A stretch of DNA of 64,000 nucleotides, taken from assembly GCF_001485415.1 (NCBI RefSeq), contig NZ_BCMQ01000002.1, forward strand, positions 124,001 through 188,000, in the 5' to 3' direction. Below the pieces are notes generated by a model. That model was not told where the DNA came from and did not search any database. It saw only the letters and a program-made list of their open reading frames with translations. The number at the start of each line of letters is the position of its first letter. Position 1 is the stretch's first letter. Made by a program: the position numbers and the translations under genes. This document shows, piece after piece, positions 28,281-37,381 of the stretch. Source of the stretch: Myroides odoratimimus (GTDB lineage: Bacteria; Bacteroidota; Bacteroidia; Flavobacteriales; Flavobacteriaceae).

Positions 28281-29141
28281 CTAAATTAAGATTTCATTAG
28301 CTTTTAAATTCTCATTTAGTCTCACTCCTTTTTCAGTATGTTGCACAGTGATGATTTCATTATGAGCATCGTGTTCTAAGAACAAATACCAATTCTCATC
28401 AGCTGCCATCTTTAAGAATTTCTCTTTTTCGTCTAGTGTTAGCAGGGGTCTTGTATCGTATCCCATTACATAAGGAAGTGGGATATGTCCTACTGTAGGC
28501 AGTAGATCGGCTACATAAGCTATCTTTTTGCCTTTATAGTTCAGTATAGGGATCATTTGTTTCTCAGTATGTCCATCTGCGAAGAAGATATCAAAGCCTA
28601 ATTCGGAGTTGTGCAGTATGTTTCCTTGAGCCTTTGGGATGAAGTGAAGTGCACCGCTATCCTGTATAGGAAGGATGTTCTCTGATAAGAAAGAAGCCTT
28701 CTCTCTCGCATTCGGTTTAGTTGCCCATTCCCAGTGATTCTCATTCGTCCAGTACTTCGCGTTTTTAAAAGCGTTTACATATCCTGTCTTATCACTATTC
28801 CAGTTTACAGCACCTCCTACGTGATCGAAGTGTAAGTGTGTCAAAAATACATCTGTGATATCATCTCTGTGAAAGCCATGCTTAGCTAGAGACTTATCTA
28901 TGCTATGGTCACCCCATAGATTATAATAACCAAAGAATTTATCAGATTGTTTATTTCCCATACCCGTATCGATAAGGATCAGTCTGTTGCCCTCTTCGAT
29001 AAGGAGTAGTCTAGCCCCTAAGTCGATGAGGTTATTAGCATCAGCAGGGTTGGTTTTGTTCCAAATCACTTTGGGAACAACGCCAAACATAGCACCACCG
29101 TCTAGTTTAAAGTTGCCACTTTCTATAGCGTATAGTTTCAT
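28281..29141 (-). CDS. metallo-beta-lactamase fold hydrolase
   Basis: 286 residues without a signal peptide. The metal motif HLHFDH is at His102-His107 with further ligands expected in FADGHTEKQM and FLEHDAH. ILIDTGMGNK and AYVADLLPTVGHIPLPYVMGYDTRP resemble the AHL-lactonase / organophosphorus hydrolase-like branch. The substrate cannot be told from sequence. It stands alone, followed upstream by noncoding DNA carrying repeats. Confidence 0.88.
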   Translation of the reverse strand: MKLYAIESGNFKLDGGAMFGVVPKVIWNKTNPADANNLIDLGARLLLIEEGNRLILIDTGMGNKQSDKFFGYYNLWGDHSIDKSLAKHGFHRDDITDVFLTHLHFDHVGGAVNWNSDKTGYVNAFKNAKYWTNENHWEWATKPNAREKASFLSENILPIQDSGALHFIPKAQGNILHNSELGFDIFFADGHTEKQMIPILNYKGKKIAYVADLLPTVGHIPLPYVMGYDTRPLLTLDEKEKFLKMAADENWYLFLEHDAHNEIITVQHTEKGVRLNENLKANEILI

Positions 29142-29284
29142 AATTGTTTTAGTTTATTTGAGTTAGGTGCAAATTACTAAAATTATTTCTCCTAGTCTCT
29201 CTTTTTTGCAAAAGTCTGTCACTGACCTTGGTATAGCAGAGGATCTAATCGGTTATCTAAGGAAGTGATACTAGTATATAGATG

Positions 29285-29366
29285 CTTCGGGTAGAGATTT
29301 AGTACGGTTCGGTAAAAGGGTACTTATCCCAAGTAAACACTGCTTATTACCGAACAGCTTCCGAAC
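29285..29366 (-). repeat. copy B of the 82-nt dispersed structured repeat
   Basis: Reverse complement of the element at 5359-5440 with about 15 differences. The GTTCGGTA stem here pairs perfectly with TACCGAAC, while copy A has a G-U pair at the end, so the stem is kept. The 29142-29602 gap otherwise holds only REP-like palindromes. Confidence 0.7.
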
Positions 29367-29516
29367 AATTTTTGAATAAAACGATATAAAGTGCTTATTA
29401 ATAGTTGGTTATGCTTAAATGAAATGACCAAAGCAAGGCAATCTCTCCAATATTAACCAAAAAGGGCAAAAGAGGGCGATAGTTAATGAAGAATTTAGAA
29501 TTGTATTGTAATTAAA

Positions 29517-29586
29517 GTAGAGACGGATTATTATCCGTGTCCAGAAAGTAGCCATATCAATGTACACACTGATTATCATCCGTGTC
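29517..29586. repeat. REP-like palindromes on the 3' side of the RAYT gene
   Basis: A 25-mer with arms GTAGAGACGGAT and ATCCGTGTC at 29517-29541, and a decayed copy ending ATCCGTGTC at 29562-29586. They point opposite to the copies on the other side of the transposase. Confidence 0.75.
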
Positions 29587-29602
29587 AAACAAAATAACAA
29601 TA

Positions 29603-30127
29603 TCAAAACTCATTATAAAACCTGTCCTTATTCCAACGTGAAGGATTAGTATGAATATAATTAGCAATATTATTATATGCAGAAGCTGCTCTGATTATAT
29701 GGTCATGATATCCATCTTGCCAAAAGAACGCTATACCAAGACTTTTAGCATCTTTCTTTACTCCAACTTTAAACCCCTTTATTATATTTCCTAAACTTCC
29801 AGATACGCTTTTAAATTCCTTGTTATTATCAATTTTCTTAGTATTATAATTACCTCTATTAATATGCAAGATACCATGCACATGATTTGGCATTACAATA
29901 AATGCATCCAAAACAACAAATGGGTAATAATGAGGGATACTGAACCAACAATTTAAAACACATTTCCCTAAATCATTTAAGTACATCTTATCTTGAAATA
30001 TATACCCAAAATAATGTTTCATATCTCTTGTACAAATAGTAATAAAATATGTCCCATCATTTGTATAGTCCCACCATTTAGCTCTATTTGAAGACCTATT
30101 ATACACGCCTTTAAACTTCTTATTCAT
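29603..30127 (-). CDS. REP-associated tyrosine transposase (RAYT, Y1_Tnp family)
   Basis: 174 residues from the ATG at 30127; a TTG 27 bases upstream is less likely. The HUH metal motif is His82-Val-His84 in MPNHVHGIL. WQDGYHDHIIR holds Tyr140, the expected nucleophile, and YIHTNPSRW closes the domain, as in IS200-like TnpA relatives. RAYTs act on REP palindromes as single-stranded DNA. REP-like 25-mers lie on both sides in opposite orientation. There are no flanking target duplications or second transposase gene, so it looks like a resident single-copy RAYT rather than an active insertion sequence. Confidence 0.88.
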   Translation of the reverse strand: MNKKFKGVYNRSSNRAKWWDYTNDGTYFITICTRDMKHYFGYIFQDKMYLNDLGKCVLNCWFSIPHYYPFVVLDAFIVMPNHVHGILHINRGNYNTKKIDNNKEFKSVSGSLGNIIKGFKVGVKKDAKSLGIAFFWQDGYHDHIIRAASAYNNIANYIHTNPSRWNKDRFYNEF

Positions 30128-30257
30128 AATTTTTTTTATGATTAAACATAGCAAAAAGCAATCCTTACTGATATGTATATTAAATGTTTACAATTTATTA
30201 ATATTGATTTATATCTATCCTTTTCGTGTTTAATGTAGTTTTTTAAATTCTTTGGGT

Positions 30258-30437
30258 GACACGGATAATAATCCGTCTCTACTTTGATATTGATTGGGTT
30301 TGTTTGACTTGGATGATGATTTGTTTATTTGACTTGGATGATGATTTGTTTATTTGACACGGATGATAATCCGTCTCTACTTTATTGACGATACAATTAA
30401 CTGACCTACTTTTTGGACACGAATGATCTGTCTCTAC
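30258..30437. repeat. REP-like palindromes and decayed 25-mer array on the 5' side of the RAYT gene
   Basis: Intact 25-mers GACACGGAT...ATCCGTCTCTAC at 30258-30282 and 30356-30380, a shortened copy at 30416-30437, and two identical degenerate 25-mers starting GACTTGGATGATGAT at 30306-30330 and 30331-30355, in phase with the copy at 30356. Confidence 0.8.
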
Positions 30438-30822
30438 ATTGATTGGGGTTGTTTGATATGGGGGGAGGGGGACTTCTTCTTTTTAATGGATATTTAGAGA
30501 TAGAGATTTGTTATTTTTCGCTTTTATATTTTATTGATAAAGGATAACTTTGTCTTTTTGAAAAAATATTGCCTTGATTTGTTCAATACATTCTTTTAAA
30601 TGTCCTTGAATAGTATAATTAAAGGTACAATATTTGCAATAAAGTATTTTAGTAGAGCAAAATAATCGAATTAAGTGATTAGTTTTCAGTAGGTTTTTTA
30701 CTAAAGTAGTTAGGAAAGAATATCAAAAAAGGAGTTCTAACGATAGTTTTTATCGATATTAGTATTAAAACTTCTAATCGTTATAAATATGTTAGTTAGT
30801 ACAAGAAACCATTTTTTTATAA

Positions 30823-30830
30823 TACCTTTG
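30823..30830 (+). promoter_or_regulatory. -7 element of the sufA promoter
   Basis: TACCTTTG fits TAnnTTTG and is 38 bases before the ATG. The rest of the gap (30438-30822) shows no coding region or other feature I can name. Confidence 0.55.
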
Positions 30831-30868
30831 TAAATCAAATTTTAGAACTAATCTATTTTAAAAAAGGT

Positions 30869-31198
30869 ATGATAAAAGTTTCAGATATAGCGAGTAAACG
30901 CGTGGCCCTTTTGATGGAAGATGAAGGGTTTAACCATACTACAGATTATGTACGTGTAGGAGTGACTAGCGGAGGATGTTCCGGACTTTCGTATCAATTA
31001 AAATTTGATCACGAGATAGGAGAAGACGATAAGGTTTTCGAAGACAATGGTGTAAGAATCGCTGTGGATAAGAAAAGCTTTTTGTACCTAGTAGGAACGA
31101 CTTTAGAGTATTCTGGAGGATTGAACGGTAAAGGTTTTTATTTCAACAATCCAAATGCAAGTAGAACTTGCGGATGTGGAGAAAGCTTTTCATTATAA
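30869..31198 (+). CDS. sufA: iron-sulfur carrier, HesB/IscA/SufA family
   Basis: 109 residues. The three cluster-binding Cys are present: one in TSGGCSGLSYQL and two in SRTCGCGESFSL. A-type carriers pass Fe-S clusters from the SufBCD scaffold to apoproteins. It begins the sufABCD set; sufB starts 105 bases on, with a terminator-like hairpin in between. Confidence 0.93.
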   Translation: MIKVSDIASKRVALLMEDEGFNHTTDYVRVGVTSGGCSGLSYQLKFDHEIGEDDKVFEDNGVRIAVDKKSFLYLVGTTLEYSGGLNGKGFYFNNPNASRTCGCGESFSL

Positions 31199-31209
31199 GA
31201 CCTCAAGGT

Positions 31210-31243
31210 AGAAAGGCGGATGTACGTCTGTCTTTCTTTCCTT
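31210..31243 (+). terminator. terminator-like hairpin between sufA and sufB
   Basis: AGAAAGGCGGA and TCTGTCTTTCT arms pair over 11 positions with two wobble pairs and a 6-base loop, followed by a T-rich tail. It may partly stop transcription or adjust sufA and sufB levels. Confidence 0.5.
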
Positions 31244-31303
31244 TTGATAATTAGTTTAATAAAAGAAGCGTACGAGAAAGTAGTGGCTTTTAAGTATAAA
31301 TAT

Positions 31304-32752
31304 ATGAGTAAGTATACAGAAGAAGATTTAAAGAAAGAATTAGAAACCAAGGAGTATGAGTATGGATTCTATACAGATATAGAGTCAGAGACATTTCCTG
31401 TTGGGTTAAATGAAGATATTGTTAGAGCGATCTCTGCTAAGAAAGGTGAGCCTGAGTGGATGACTGATTGGAGATTAGAAGCATTCCGTATTTGGGAATC
31501 GATGGTGGAGCCAGAATGGGCTAATGTGAACTATACTAAACCTGATTTTCAAGCTATATCTTACTACTCTGCACCTAAGAAGAAGGATGAGTATAAGAGC
31601 TTAGATGAGGTGGATCCAGAACTGATAGAGACTTTTAATAAACTTGGTATTTCGCTTAACGAACAGAAGCGTCTTACTGGTGTAGCGATGGATATCGTGA
31701 TGGACTCTGTGTCTGTAGCGACTACATTTAAAGATACTCTAGCTGAGAAAGGTATTATATTCTGTTCTATCTCTGAGGCGATCAAGACTCACCCAGAGTT
31801 AGTGAAGAAATATTTAGGTACTGTGGTACCACAGACAGATAACTTCTATGCGGCGCTGAACTCTGCAGTATTCTCTGATGGTTCATTCTGTTATATTCCT
31901 AAGGGTGTTCGTTGTCCTATGGAGTTGTCTACATACTTCCGTATTAACCAAGCTGGTACAGGTCAGTTTGAGCGTACATTAGTGATCGCTGATGAGGGTA
32001 GTTATGTTTCTTACTTAGAGGGATGTACGGCACCATCACGTGACGAGAACCAATTACACGCTGCTGTAGTAGAGCTTATCGCTATGGATGATGCTGAGAT
32101 TAAGTATTCTACTGTTCAGAACTGGTTCCCTGGAGACAGTGAAGGAAAAGGTGGAGTATTTAACTTCGTGACTAAACGTGGTCTATGTGAGAAGAATGCT
32201 AAAATCTCGTGGACACAAGTAGAGACAGGATCTGCTGTGACATGGAAGTACCCATCATGTATATTAAAAGGGGATAACTCTATCGGAGAGTTTTACTCTA
32301 TCGCTGTGACGAATAATTTCCAACAAGCGGATACAGGTACTAAGATGATACACTTAGGTAAGAATACGAAGTCTACTATTATTTCGAAAGGTATATCTGC
32401 TGGTAAATCTCAAAATAGTTATAGAGGATTGGTTCATATGGGACCTAGAGCTGAGAATGCTCGTAACTTCTCTCAATGTGACTCTTTATTAATGGGTAAT
32501 GAGTGTGGTGCTCATACATTCCCTTATATCGAGGCTAAGAATACTACTGCTCAGATTGAGCATGAGGCAACAACTAGTAAGATTGGTGAAGACCAAATCT
32601 TCTATTGTAACCAACGTGGTATTCCTACAGAAAAAGCGATTGCACTTATCGTTAATGGATTCTCTAAAGATGTGTTGAATAAGTTGCCAATGGAGTTCGC
32701 TGTAGAAGCACAAAAATTATTAGAGATTTCTTTAGAAGGAAGTGTAGGTTAA
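31304..32752 (+). CDS. sufB: Fe-S cluster assembly scaffold SufB
   Basis: 482 residues from the ATG at 31304 ([13 protein letters not shown]); 28 further upstream in-frame residues overlap the hairpin and look non-native. The core blocks [38 protein letters not shown] and the C-terminal [20 protein letters not shown] are those of SufB. With SufC and SufD it forms the cytosolic scaffold on which clusters are built using sulfur from SufS-SufE. Confidence 0.95.
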   Translation: MSKYTEEDLKKELETKEYEYGFYTDIESETFPVGLNEDIVRAISAKKGEPEWMTDWRLEAFRIWESMVEPEWANVNYTKPDFQAISYYSAPKKKDEYKSLDEVDPELIETFNKLGISLNEQKRLTGVAMDIVMDSVSVATTFKDTLAEKGIIFCSISEAIKTHPELVKKYLGTVVPQTDNFYAALNSAVFSDGSFCYIPKGVRCPMELSTYFRINQAGTGQFERTLVIADEGSYVSYLEGCTAPSRDENQLHAAVVELIAMDDAEIKYSTVQNWFPGDSEGKGGVFNFVTKRGLCEKNAKISWTQVETGSAVTWKYPSCILKGDNSIGEFYSIAVTNNFQQADTGTKMIHLGKNTKSTIISKGISAGKSQNSYRGLVHMGPRAENARNFSQCDSLLMGNECGAHTFPYIEAKNTTAQIEHEATTSKIGEDQIFYCNQRGIPTEKAIALIVNGFSKDVLNKLPMEFAVEAQKLLEISLEGSVG

Positions 32753-32816
32753 TCTACGCCTAAACTAAAGAGTTCAAAAAATCAGATTACCTCAACAAAA
32801 TTAAATAAGACAATTT

Positions 32817-33569
32817 ATGTTACAGATAAAAAATTTACACGCAAGTGTTGAAGATAAAGAAATATTAAAAGGAATTAACTTAGAAGTAAAAGCTGGTGAA
32901 GTACACGCTATCATGGGACCTAACGGTGCTGGTAAGAGTACATTATCATCTGTGATCACTGGTAATGAAGCATTCGAAGTTACTGAAGGAGAGATTCTTT
33001 TAGAAGGAGAAGAGTTAGGAGAATTAGGACCAGAAGAAAGAGCTCATAAAGGGGTGTTCTTATCGTTCCAATATCCTGTAGAGATTCCTGGTGTTTCTGT
33101 AACTAACTTTATGAAAACAGCAATCAACGAATCACGTAAAGCACAAGGATTAGAAGAAATGCCTGCGAACGAGATGTTGAAAAAAATCAAGGAGAAAGCG
33201 GAGTTATTAGAGATCGATAGAAAGTTCTTATCTCGTTCTCTTAACGAAGGATTCTCTGGTGGTGAGAAAAAACGTAATGAGATCTTCCAGATGGCTATGT
33301 TAGAGCCTAAGTTAGCTATCCTAGATGAGACTGACTCAGGACTAGATATCGATGCTCTACGTATCGTAGCTAATGGAGTGAACAAACTAAAAAGTGAAGA
33401 TAACGCAGTAGTGTTAATTACGCACTACCAACGTTTATTAGACTATATCGTGCCAGATTTCGTACACGTATTATACGATGGTAAAATCGTTAAGACAGGA
33501 GGTAAAGAATTGGCATTGGAATTAGAAGAAAAAGGATACGATTGGATCAAAGCTTCTTTAGAGAAGTAA
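32817..33569 (+). CDS. sufC: Fe-S assembly ATPase SufC
   Basis: 250 residues. Walker [10 protein letters not shown] near 35-43, signature [14 protein letters not shown], Walker [17 protein letters not shown], as in the non-transport ABC ATPase SufC (the signature SGGEKKRNE is specific). It drives conformational change of the SufB-SufD pair. 64 bases after sufB, 53 before sufD. Confidence 0.97.
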   Translation: MLQIKNLHASVEDKEILKGINLEVKAGEVHAIMGPNGAGKSTLSSVITGNEAFEVTEGEILLEGEELGELGPEERAHKGVFLSFQYPVEIPGVSVTNFMKTAINESRKAQGLEEMPANEMLKKIKEKAELLEIDRKFLSRSLNEGFSGGEKKRNEIFQMAMLEPKLAILDETDSGLDIDALRIVANGVNKLKSEDNAVVLITHYQRLLDYIVPDFVHVLYDGKIVKTGGKELALELEEKGYDWIKASLEK

Positions 33570-33622
33570 GAATACTAGATTTCAAGAATCAATCATTTTA
33601 ATCTAATTGCAAAGAAAGAATT

Positions 33623-34942
33623 ATGGAGCTTAAAGATAAATTAATTACGTCTTTTGTGGCTTTTGAACAAGGTTTAAAAGGTGAACATGAAGGTTTACAC
33701 GATATTCGTTTAGAAGCATTAAAGACATTCGAAGATAAAGGATTTCCTACTAAGAAAGTAGAAGCGTGGAAGTACACTTCATTGAATTCAATTTTAAAGA
33801 ATGAATTTCGCGTATTACAGAAAGAGGAGACAGCGATAGAGTATAAAGATGTAAAGAAATACTTCTTAAGTGATTCTGACACGTATAAATTGGTGTTTAT
33901 CAATGGAGTGTTCAGTTCTCATTTATCATCTACTACTCATGATGGTTTAGACGTATGTTTAATGTCATCTGCACTGACTAAGCCTAAATATAAAATGGTG
34001 ATCGATGCCTTTTATAACAATACGGCTGATAAGACAGATAGTATGACGGCGTTAAACACAGCTTTTGCTACTGAGGGAGCATTTATTAATATTCCTAAGA
34101 GTAAAGTAGTGGCTAAGCCGATAGAGATTATATACTTCTCTACGGTAGCGGATAAAGCTCTGTTAGTACAACCTCGTAACTTAGTAGTAGTAGGAGAGAA
34201 TGCTCATGTACAGATCGTAGAAAGACATCAGAACTTGACTAACTCTACTGTACTTACTAATGCTGTAACTGAGATCGTAGCGCATAAACGTGCTATCGTA
34301 GATTTCTATAAGTTACAGAATGATAATGAAGAAGCTACACTAGTAGACAATACATATATTACTCAGAAGCAAGAGAGTAGAGTTTCTGTTCATACTTTCT
34401 CATTCGGAGGTAAGTTGATTAGAAATAACTTAAACTTCTATCAAGACGGAGAGCGCATTGATAGTACGTTAAAAGGTGTGACACTAATCAGTGATAAACA
34501 ACACGTGGATCACTACACATTAGTATCTCATAACCAACCTAACTGTGAGAGCCACCAGAACTACAAAGGTATCTATGATGGTAATTCTACAGGAGTATTT
34601 AATGGTAAGATCTATGTAGATAAAATAGCACAGAAAACAGATGGTTTCCAACAGAGTAATAATATCTTACTAAGTGAAAAAGCTAATATCTATGCTAAAC
34701 CACAGTTAGAAATCTTCGCTGATGATGTGAAGTGTTCGCATGGATGTACTATAGGGCAGCTTAATGAAGATGCGATGTTCTATATGCGTCAAAGAGGAAT
34801 TCCTAAGAAAGAAGCAAAAGCATTACTAATGTATGCTTTCACAGATGAAGTAATGGAGTCTGTAAAAGTACCTGAGTTAAAATCTAAGGTAGCAAAAGTA
34901 ATTGCTGGTAAATTAGGAGTATCTATGGGATTTGAAATTTAA
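33623..34942 (+). CDS. sufD: Fe-S assembly protein SufD
   Basis: 439 residues. N-terminal EAWKYTSL block and the beta-helix core with DHYTLVSHNQPNCESHQNYKGIYDG, FNGKIYVDKIAQKTDGFQQSNNILLSEKA and DDVKCSHGCTIGQL. These are the conserved SufD blocks, with the functional His and Cys region. It partners with SufB. It closes the sufABCD unit; a strong terminator follows. Confidence 0.95.
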   Translation: MELKDKLITSFVAFEQGLKGEHEGLHDIRLEALKTFEDKGFPTKKVEAWKYTSLNSILKNEFRVLQKEETAIEYKDVKKYFLSDSDTYKLVFINGVFSSHLSSTTHDGLDVCLMSSALTKPKYKMVIDAFYNNTADKTDSMTALNTAFATEGAFINIPKSKVVAKPIEIIYFSTVADKALLVQPRNLVVVGENAHVQIVERHQNLTNSTVLTNAVTEIVAHKRAIVDFYKLQNDNEEATLVDNTYITQKQESRVSVHTFSFGGKLIRNNLNFYQDGERIDSTLKGVTLISDKQHVDHYTLVSHNQPNCESHQNYKGIYDGNSTGVFNGKIYVDKIAQKTDGFQQSNNILLSEKANIYAKPQLEIFADDVKCSHGCTIGQLNEDAMFYMRQRGIPKKEAKALLMYAFTDEVMESVKVPELKSKVAKVIAGKLGVSMGFEI

Positions 34943-34971
34943 TTTCACGTTTTTTATACTTGGTCAAATAT

Positions 34972-35002
34972 AAAAGAGACTGCCTTAGGCAGTCTCTTTT
35001 TG
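34972..35002 (+). terminator. terminator of sufABCD
   Basis: AAAAGAGACTGCC and GGCAGTCTCTTTT arms with a 3-base loop, then more T. Confidence 0.9.
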
Positions 35003-35049
35003 CATTTATTAAATGCTATGGTCATATTGGTTAGGTATGATAATAAAAA

Positions 35050-35077
35050 CGACCTAGCTATTGGGGGAGCTAGGTCG
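35050..35077. other. isolated strong hairpin in a 700-base gap
   Basis: CGACCTAGCT (35050-35059) and AGCTAGGTCG (35068-35077), a perfect 10-pair stem with an 8-base G-rich loop ATTGGGGG. It is followed by purines, not T, on the plus strand. The gap 34943-35582 has no credible gene; the small frame at 35000-35215 overlaps a terminator. Confidence 0.5.
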
Positions 35078-35582
35078 CTTAAGAAAAAGAAAGTTTGTTG
35101 TTTTTGTTGTACAAAGTATATTTCATATATCGTGCCAAAAAATGTAACGTGCTGTGTTTTAGTGTTTGAGGGTATAAAGTGTTGTTTTTTTAACTATATT
35201 TTAAGAGATTACTAGTATTCGTATTTTTATACTGCAATTAAATGTCAGTATAGCTGAATTGCTATTGTGTATTGCTGCTAGTGAGTAAATAAGAAAAGGG
35301 TATTGCACAGAGCGTGTTTAGAGGTGTTAATATGCTGTTTTTCGACAATTACTTATATAGTTGCTTTTAGTAAGAGATATTGGCTTAAAAGGTACTATAT
35401 GATGCTGTGGTATGTGTCCCACTTTATGCGACCATAATAGGCTAGAAGTATGCATATACAATCATAAAAGTCAGTGTAGAGAATAAAGAAAGTATGAAGT
35501 GATAGTTTTGTCTACAGAATTATAGTTCATACGTTCTTTGACATACTGTATACTACGATGAGGTAGAAGAGTAGGGATATAA

Positions 35583-35617
35583 AAAGAGAGAACCCTCTGT
35601 GTGAAGATTCTCTCTTT
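35583..35617 (-). terminator. nrdA terminator
   Basis: AAAGAGAGAA and TTCTCTCTTT arms with a 15-base loop, followed by T on the minus strand. Confidence 0.75.
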
Positions 35618-35647
35618 ATAGATTATAAGATAATTTAGATTGAGTTC

Positions 35648-37342
35648 TTAAGATTCGCAACTGCTACAAGTCACTAGGTTAGTTACCATCTCTTTAGAGA
35701 CACTCTGACTACGCTGGTAGTACAATGTTTTAACTCCTAGTTTCCACGCTTCGATCATTAGGTTGTTTACTTCCTTGATCGGTAGAGCAGAAGGGATGTT
35801 TAGATTTAAGCTTTGTGCTTGGTCTACGTACTTCTGTCTTACAGCAGCTTGTTGTATGATTTCAAGTTGACTGATTTCTTTGAATGTCTTGAATACTGCT
35901 TTTTCTTCTTCAGTAAGACCTTCTATCTGCTGTACACTACCACCGTTAAGCATGATAGTTCTCCATGTTTCTTCGTTGTCTAGACCTTTTTCTTCTAGTA
36001 ACTTCGTTAAGTATTTATTCTTACGCATGAAGTTTCCTTTAGATAGTCCTGCTTTGTAATAGTTACTACTAAAAGGTTCTATACCTGGAGAAGTCTGTCC
36101 TAAGATAGCAGATGATGATGTAGTAGGAGCGATAGCCATAGTAGTCGTGTTACGTCTACCATATCCTTTCATGATTTCTGGTTCACCATAGATGCGTGCT
36201 AATTCTTGAGACGCTTTGTCCGCTTTAGCACTGATATTATCGAATATTTGATTCGTAAGCATTTTAGCTTGTAGTCCTTCGAATGGGATCATATTCTTCT
36301 GTAAGTATGAGTGCCATCCTAGTACTCCTAAACCTAATGCTCTATGGCGTTTAGCAAAACGATTAGCAGCAGCTAAATAGTAGTTTCCTTCTGTTTTTTC
36401 TATAAACTCTTGAAGTACTGCGTCTAAGAAGTAGATCGCTAGTTTAACAGCTTCTGTGTCTTTCCACTCGTCGTATAACTCTAGGTTCATAGAAGATAAA
36501 CAACAGATGAACGATTCGTCATCAGATGAAGGCAACATGATTTCAGAACAAAGGTTACTTGCGTTTACACGCATATTTAGGTCTTTGTACACTTGTGGTT
36601 TATGTCCATTCACGTTATCAGAGAAGAATAAGTATGGCATACCTTTTTGTTGACGACTCTCTAGTACTTTAGCCCATAACTGTCTCTTCTCTCTATCCCC
36701 GTCTATCATCTCTTGCATCCAGTAGTCTGGTATACATACTCCATAGAATAGGTTCTGAATAGGGTTACCGATGTTTTTTATATTTAAGAATTCTTCACAG
36801 TCAGGATGGTCTATGTCTAGGTATGCTGCAAAAGCACCTCTACGTACCCCTCCTTGTGATATGGTGTCCATCGCTGTATCGAACAACTTCATAAAGCTTA
36901 CAGCGCCGCTACTCTTACCATTATCTGTTACAGCACTTCCTCTCTCACGAAGCGCTCCAAAGTAACCTGATGTACCACCACCAATTTTGGTTTGCATAAT
37001 TACTTCACCAAGTTTGTGTGTGATTCCCTCTATACCATCTGGAATATGTACGTTAAAACAAGAAATAGGCAGACCTCTCTCTGTACCCATATTAGCCCAG
37101 ATAGGAGAGCTCAGACTCATCCATCCACGTTCTATCATCTCTTGGAATGATTCTTTTAATTCGGGTTTATACAGTCTTCTGGCAGCAGCTGATGCGATAC
37201 GGTCGATAGCACCTTCTACTGTTTCTCCTTTAAGCAAGTATCCTCTATTAAGGATTTGTTCACTTTCGGAGTTTTTCCACCAAAGTTTTTCTGTTAGGTT
37301 ATCGTTGTCTTCTGTCAATAATGGTAATGAGAAATTGTTCAT
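35648..37342 (-). CDS. nrdA: ribonucleoside-diphosphate reductase, large subunit (short form without ATP cone)
   Basis: 564 residues, about 200 shorter than E. coli NrdA, because the N-terminal ATP-cone is absent; the protein starts almost directly in the barrel. Active-site features are present: Cys in ISCFNVHIPD, NLCSE, the partner Cys in ICCLSSMNL, the Tyr-Tyr pair in KTLYYQRSQS and the C-terminal TCSSCES redox pair. It reduces ribonucleotides to deoxyribonucleotides with NrdB. nrdB is upstream, 39 bases away. Lack of an ATP cone in both subunits suggests no overall dATP shut-off by that domain. Confidence 0.95.
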   Translation of the reverse strand: MNNFSLPLLTEDNDNLTEKLWWKNSESEQILNRGYLLKGETVEGAIDRIASAAARRLYKPELKESFQEMIERGWMSLSSPIWANMGTERGLPISCFNVHIPDGIEGITHKLGEVIMQTKIGGGTSGYFGALRERGSAVTDNGKSSGAVSFMKLFDTAMDTISQGGVRRGAFAAYLDIDHPDCEEFLNIKNIGNPIQNLFYGVCIPDYWMQEMIDGDREKRQLWAKVLESRQQKGMPYLFFSDNVNGHKPQVYKDLNMRVNASNLCSEIMLPSSDDESFICCLSSMNLELYDEWKDTEAVKLAIYFLDAVLQEFIEKTEGNYYLAAANRFAKRHRALGLGVLGWHSYLQKNMIPFEGLQAKMLTNQIFDNISAKADKASQELARIYGEPEIMKGYGRRNTTTMAIAPTTSSSAILGQTSPGIEPFSSNYYKAGLSKGNFMRKNKYLTKLLEEKGLDNEETWRTIMLNGGSVQQIEGLTEEEKAVFKTFKEISQLEIIQQAAVRQKYVDQAQSLNLNIPSALPIKEVNNLMIEAWKLGVKTLYYQRSQSVSKEMVTNLVTCSSCES

Positions 37343-37381
37343 AGAATTCTTTTAGATTTTTTTGATAGTGAATTTTTTGGT

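Noticed and set aside
29415-29606. 63-codon minus-strand ORF after the RAYT gene
   Set aside because: It is made of REP-like repeats read as protein.
35000-35215. 71-codon plus-strand ORF after sufD
   Set aside because: It starts at the sufD terminator, runs through the 10-pair hairpin and has no family features.
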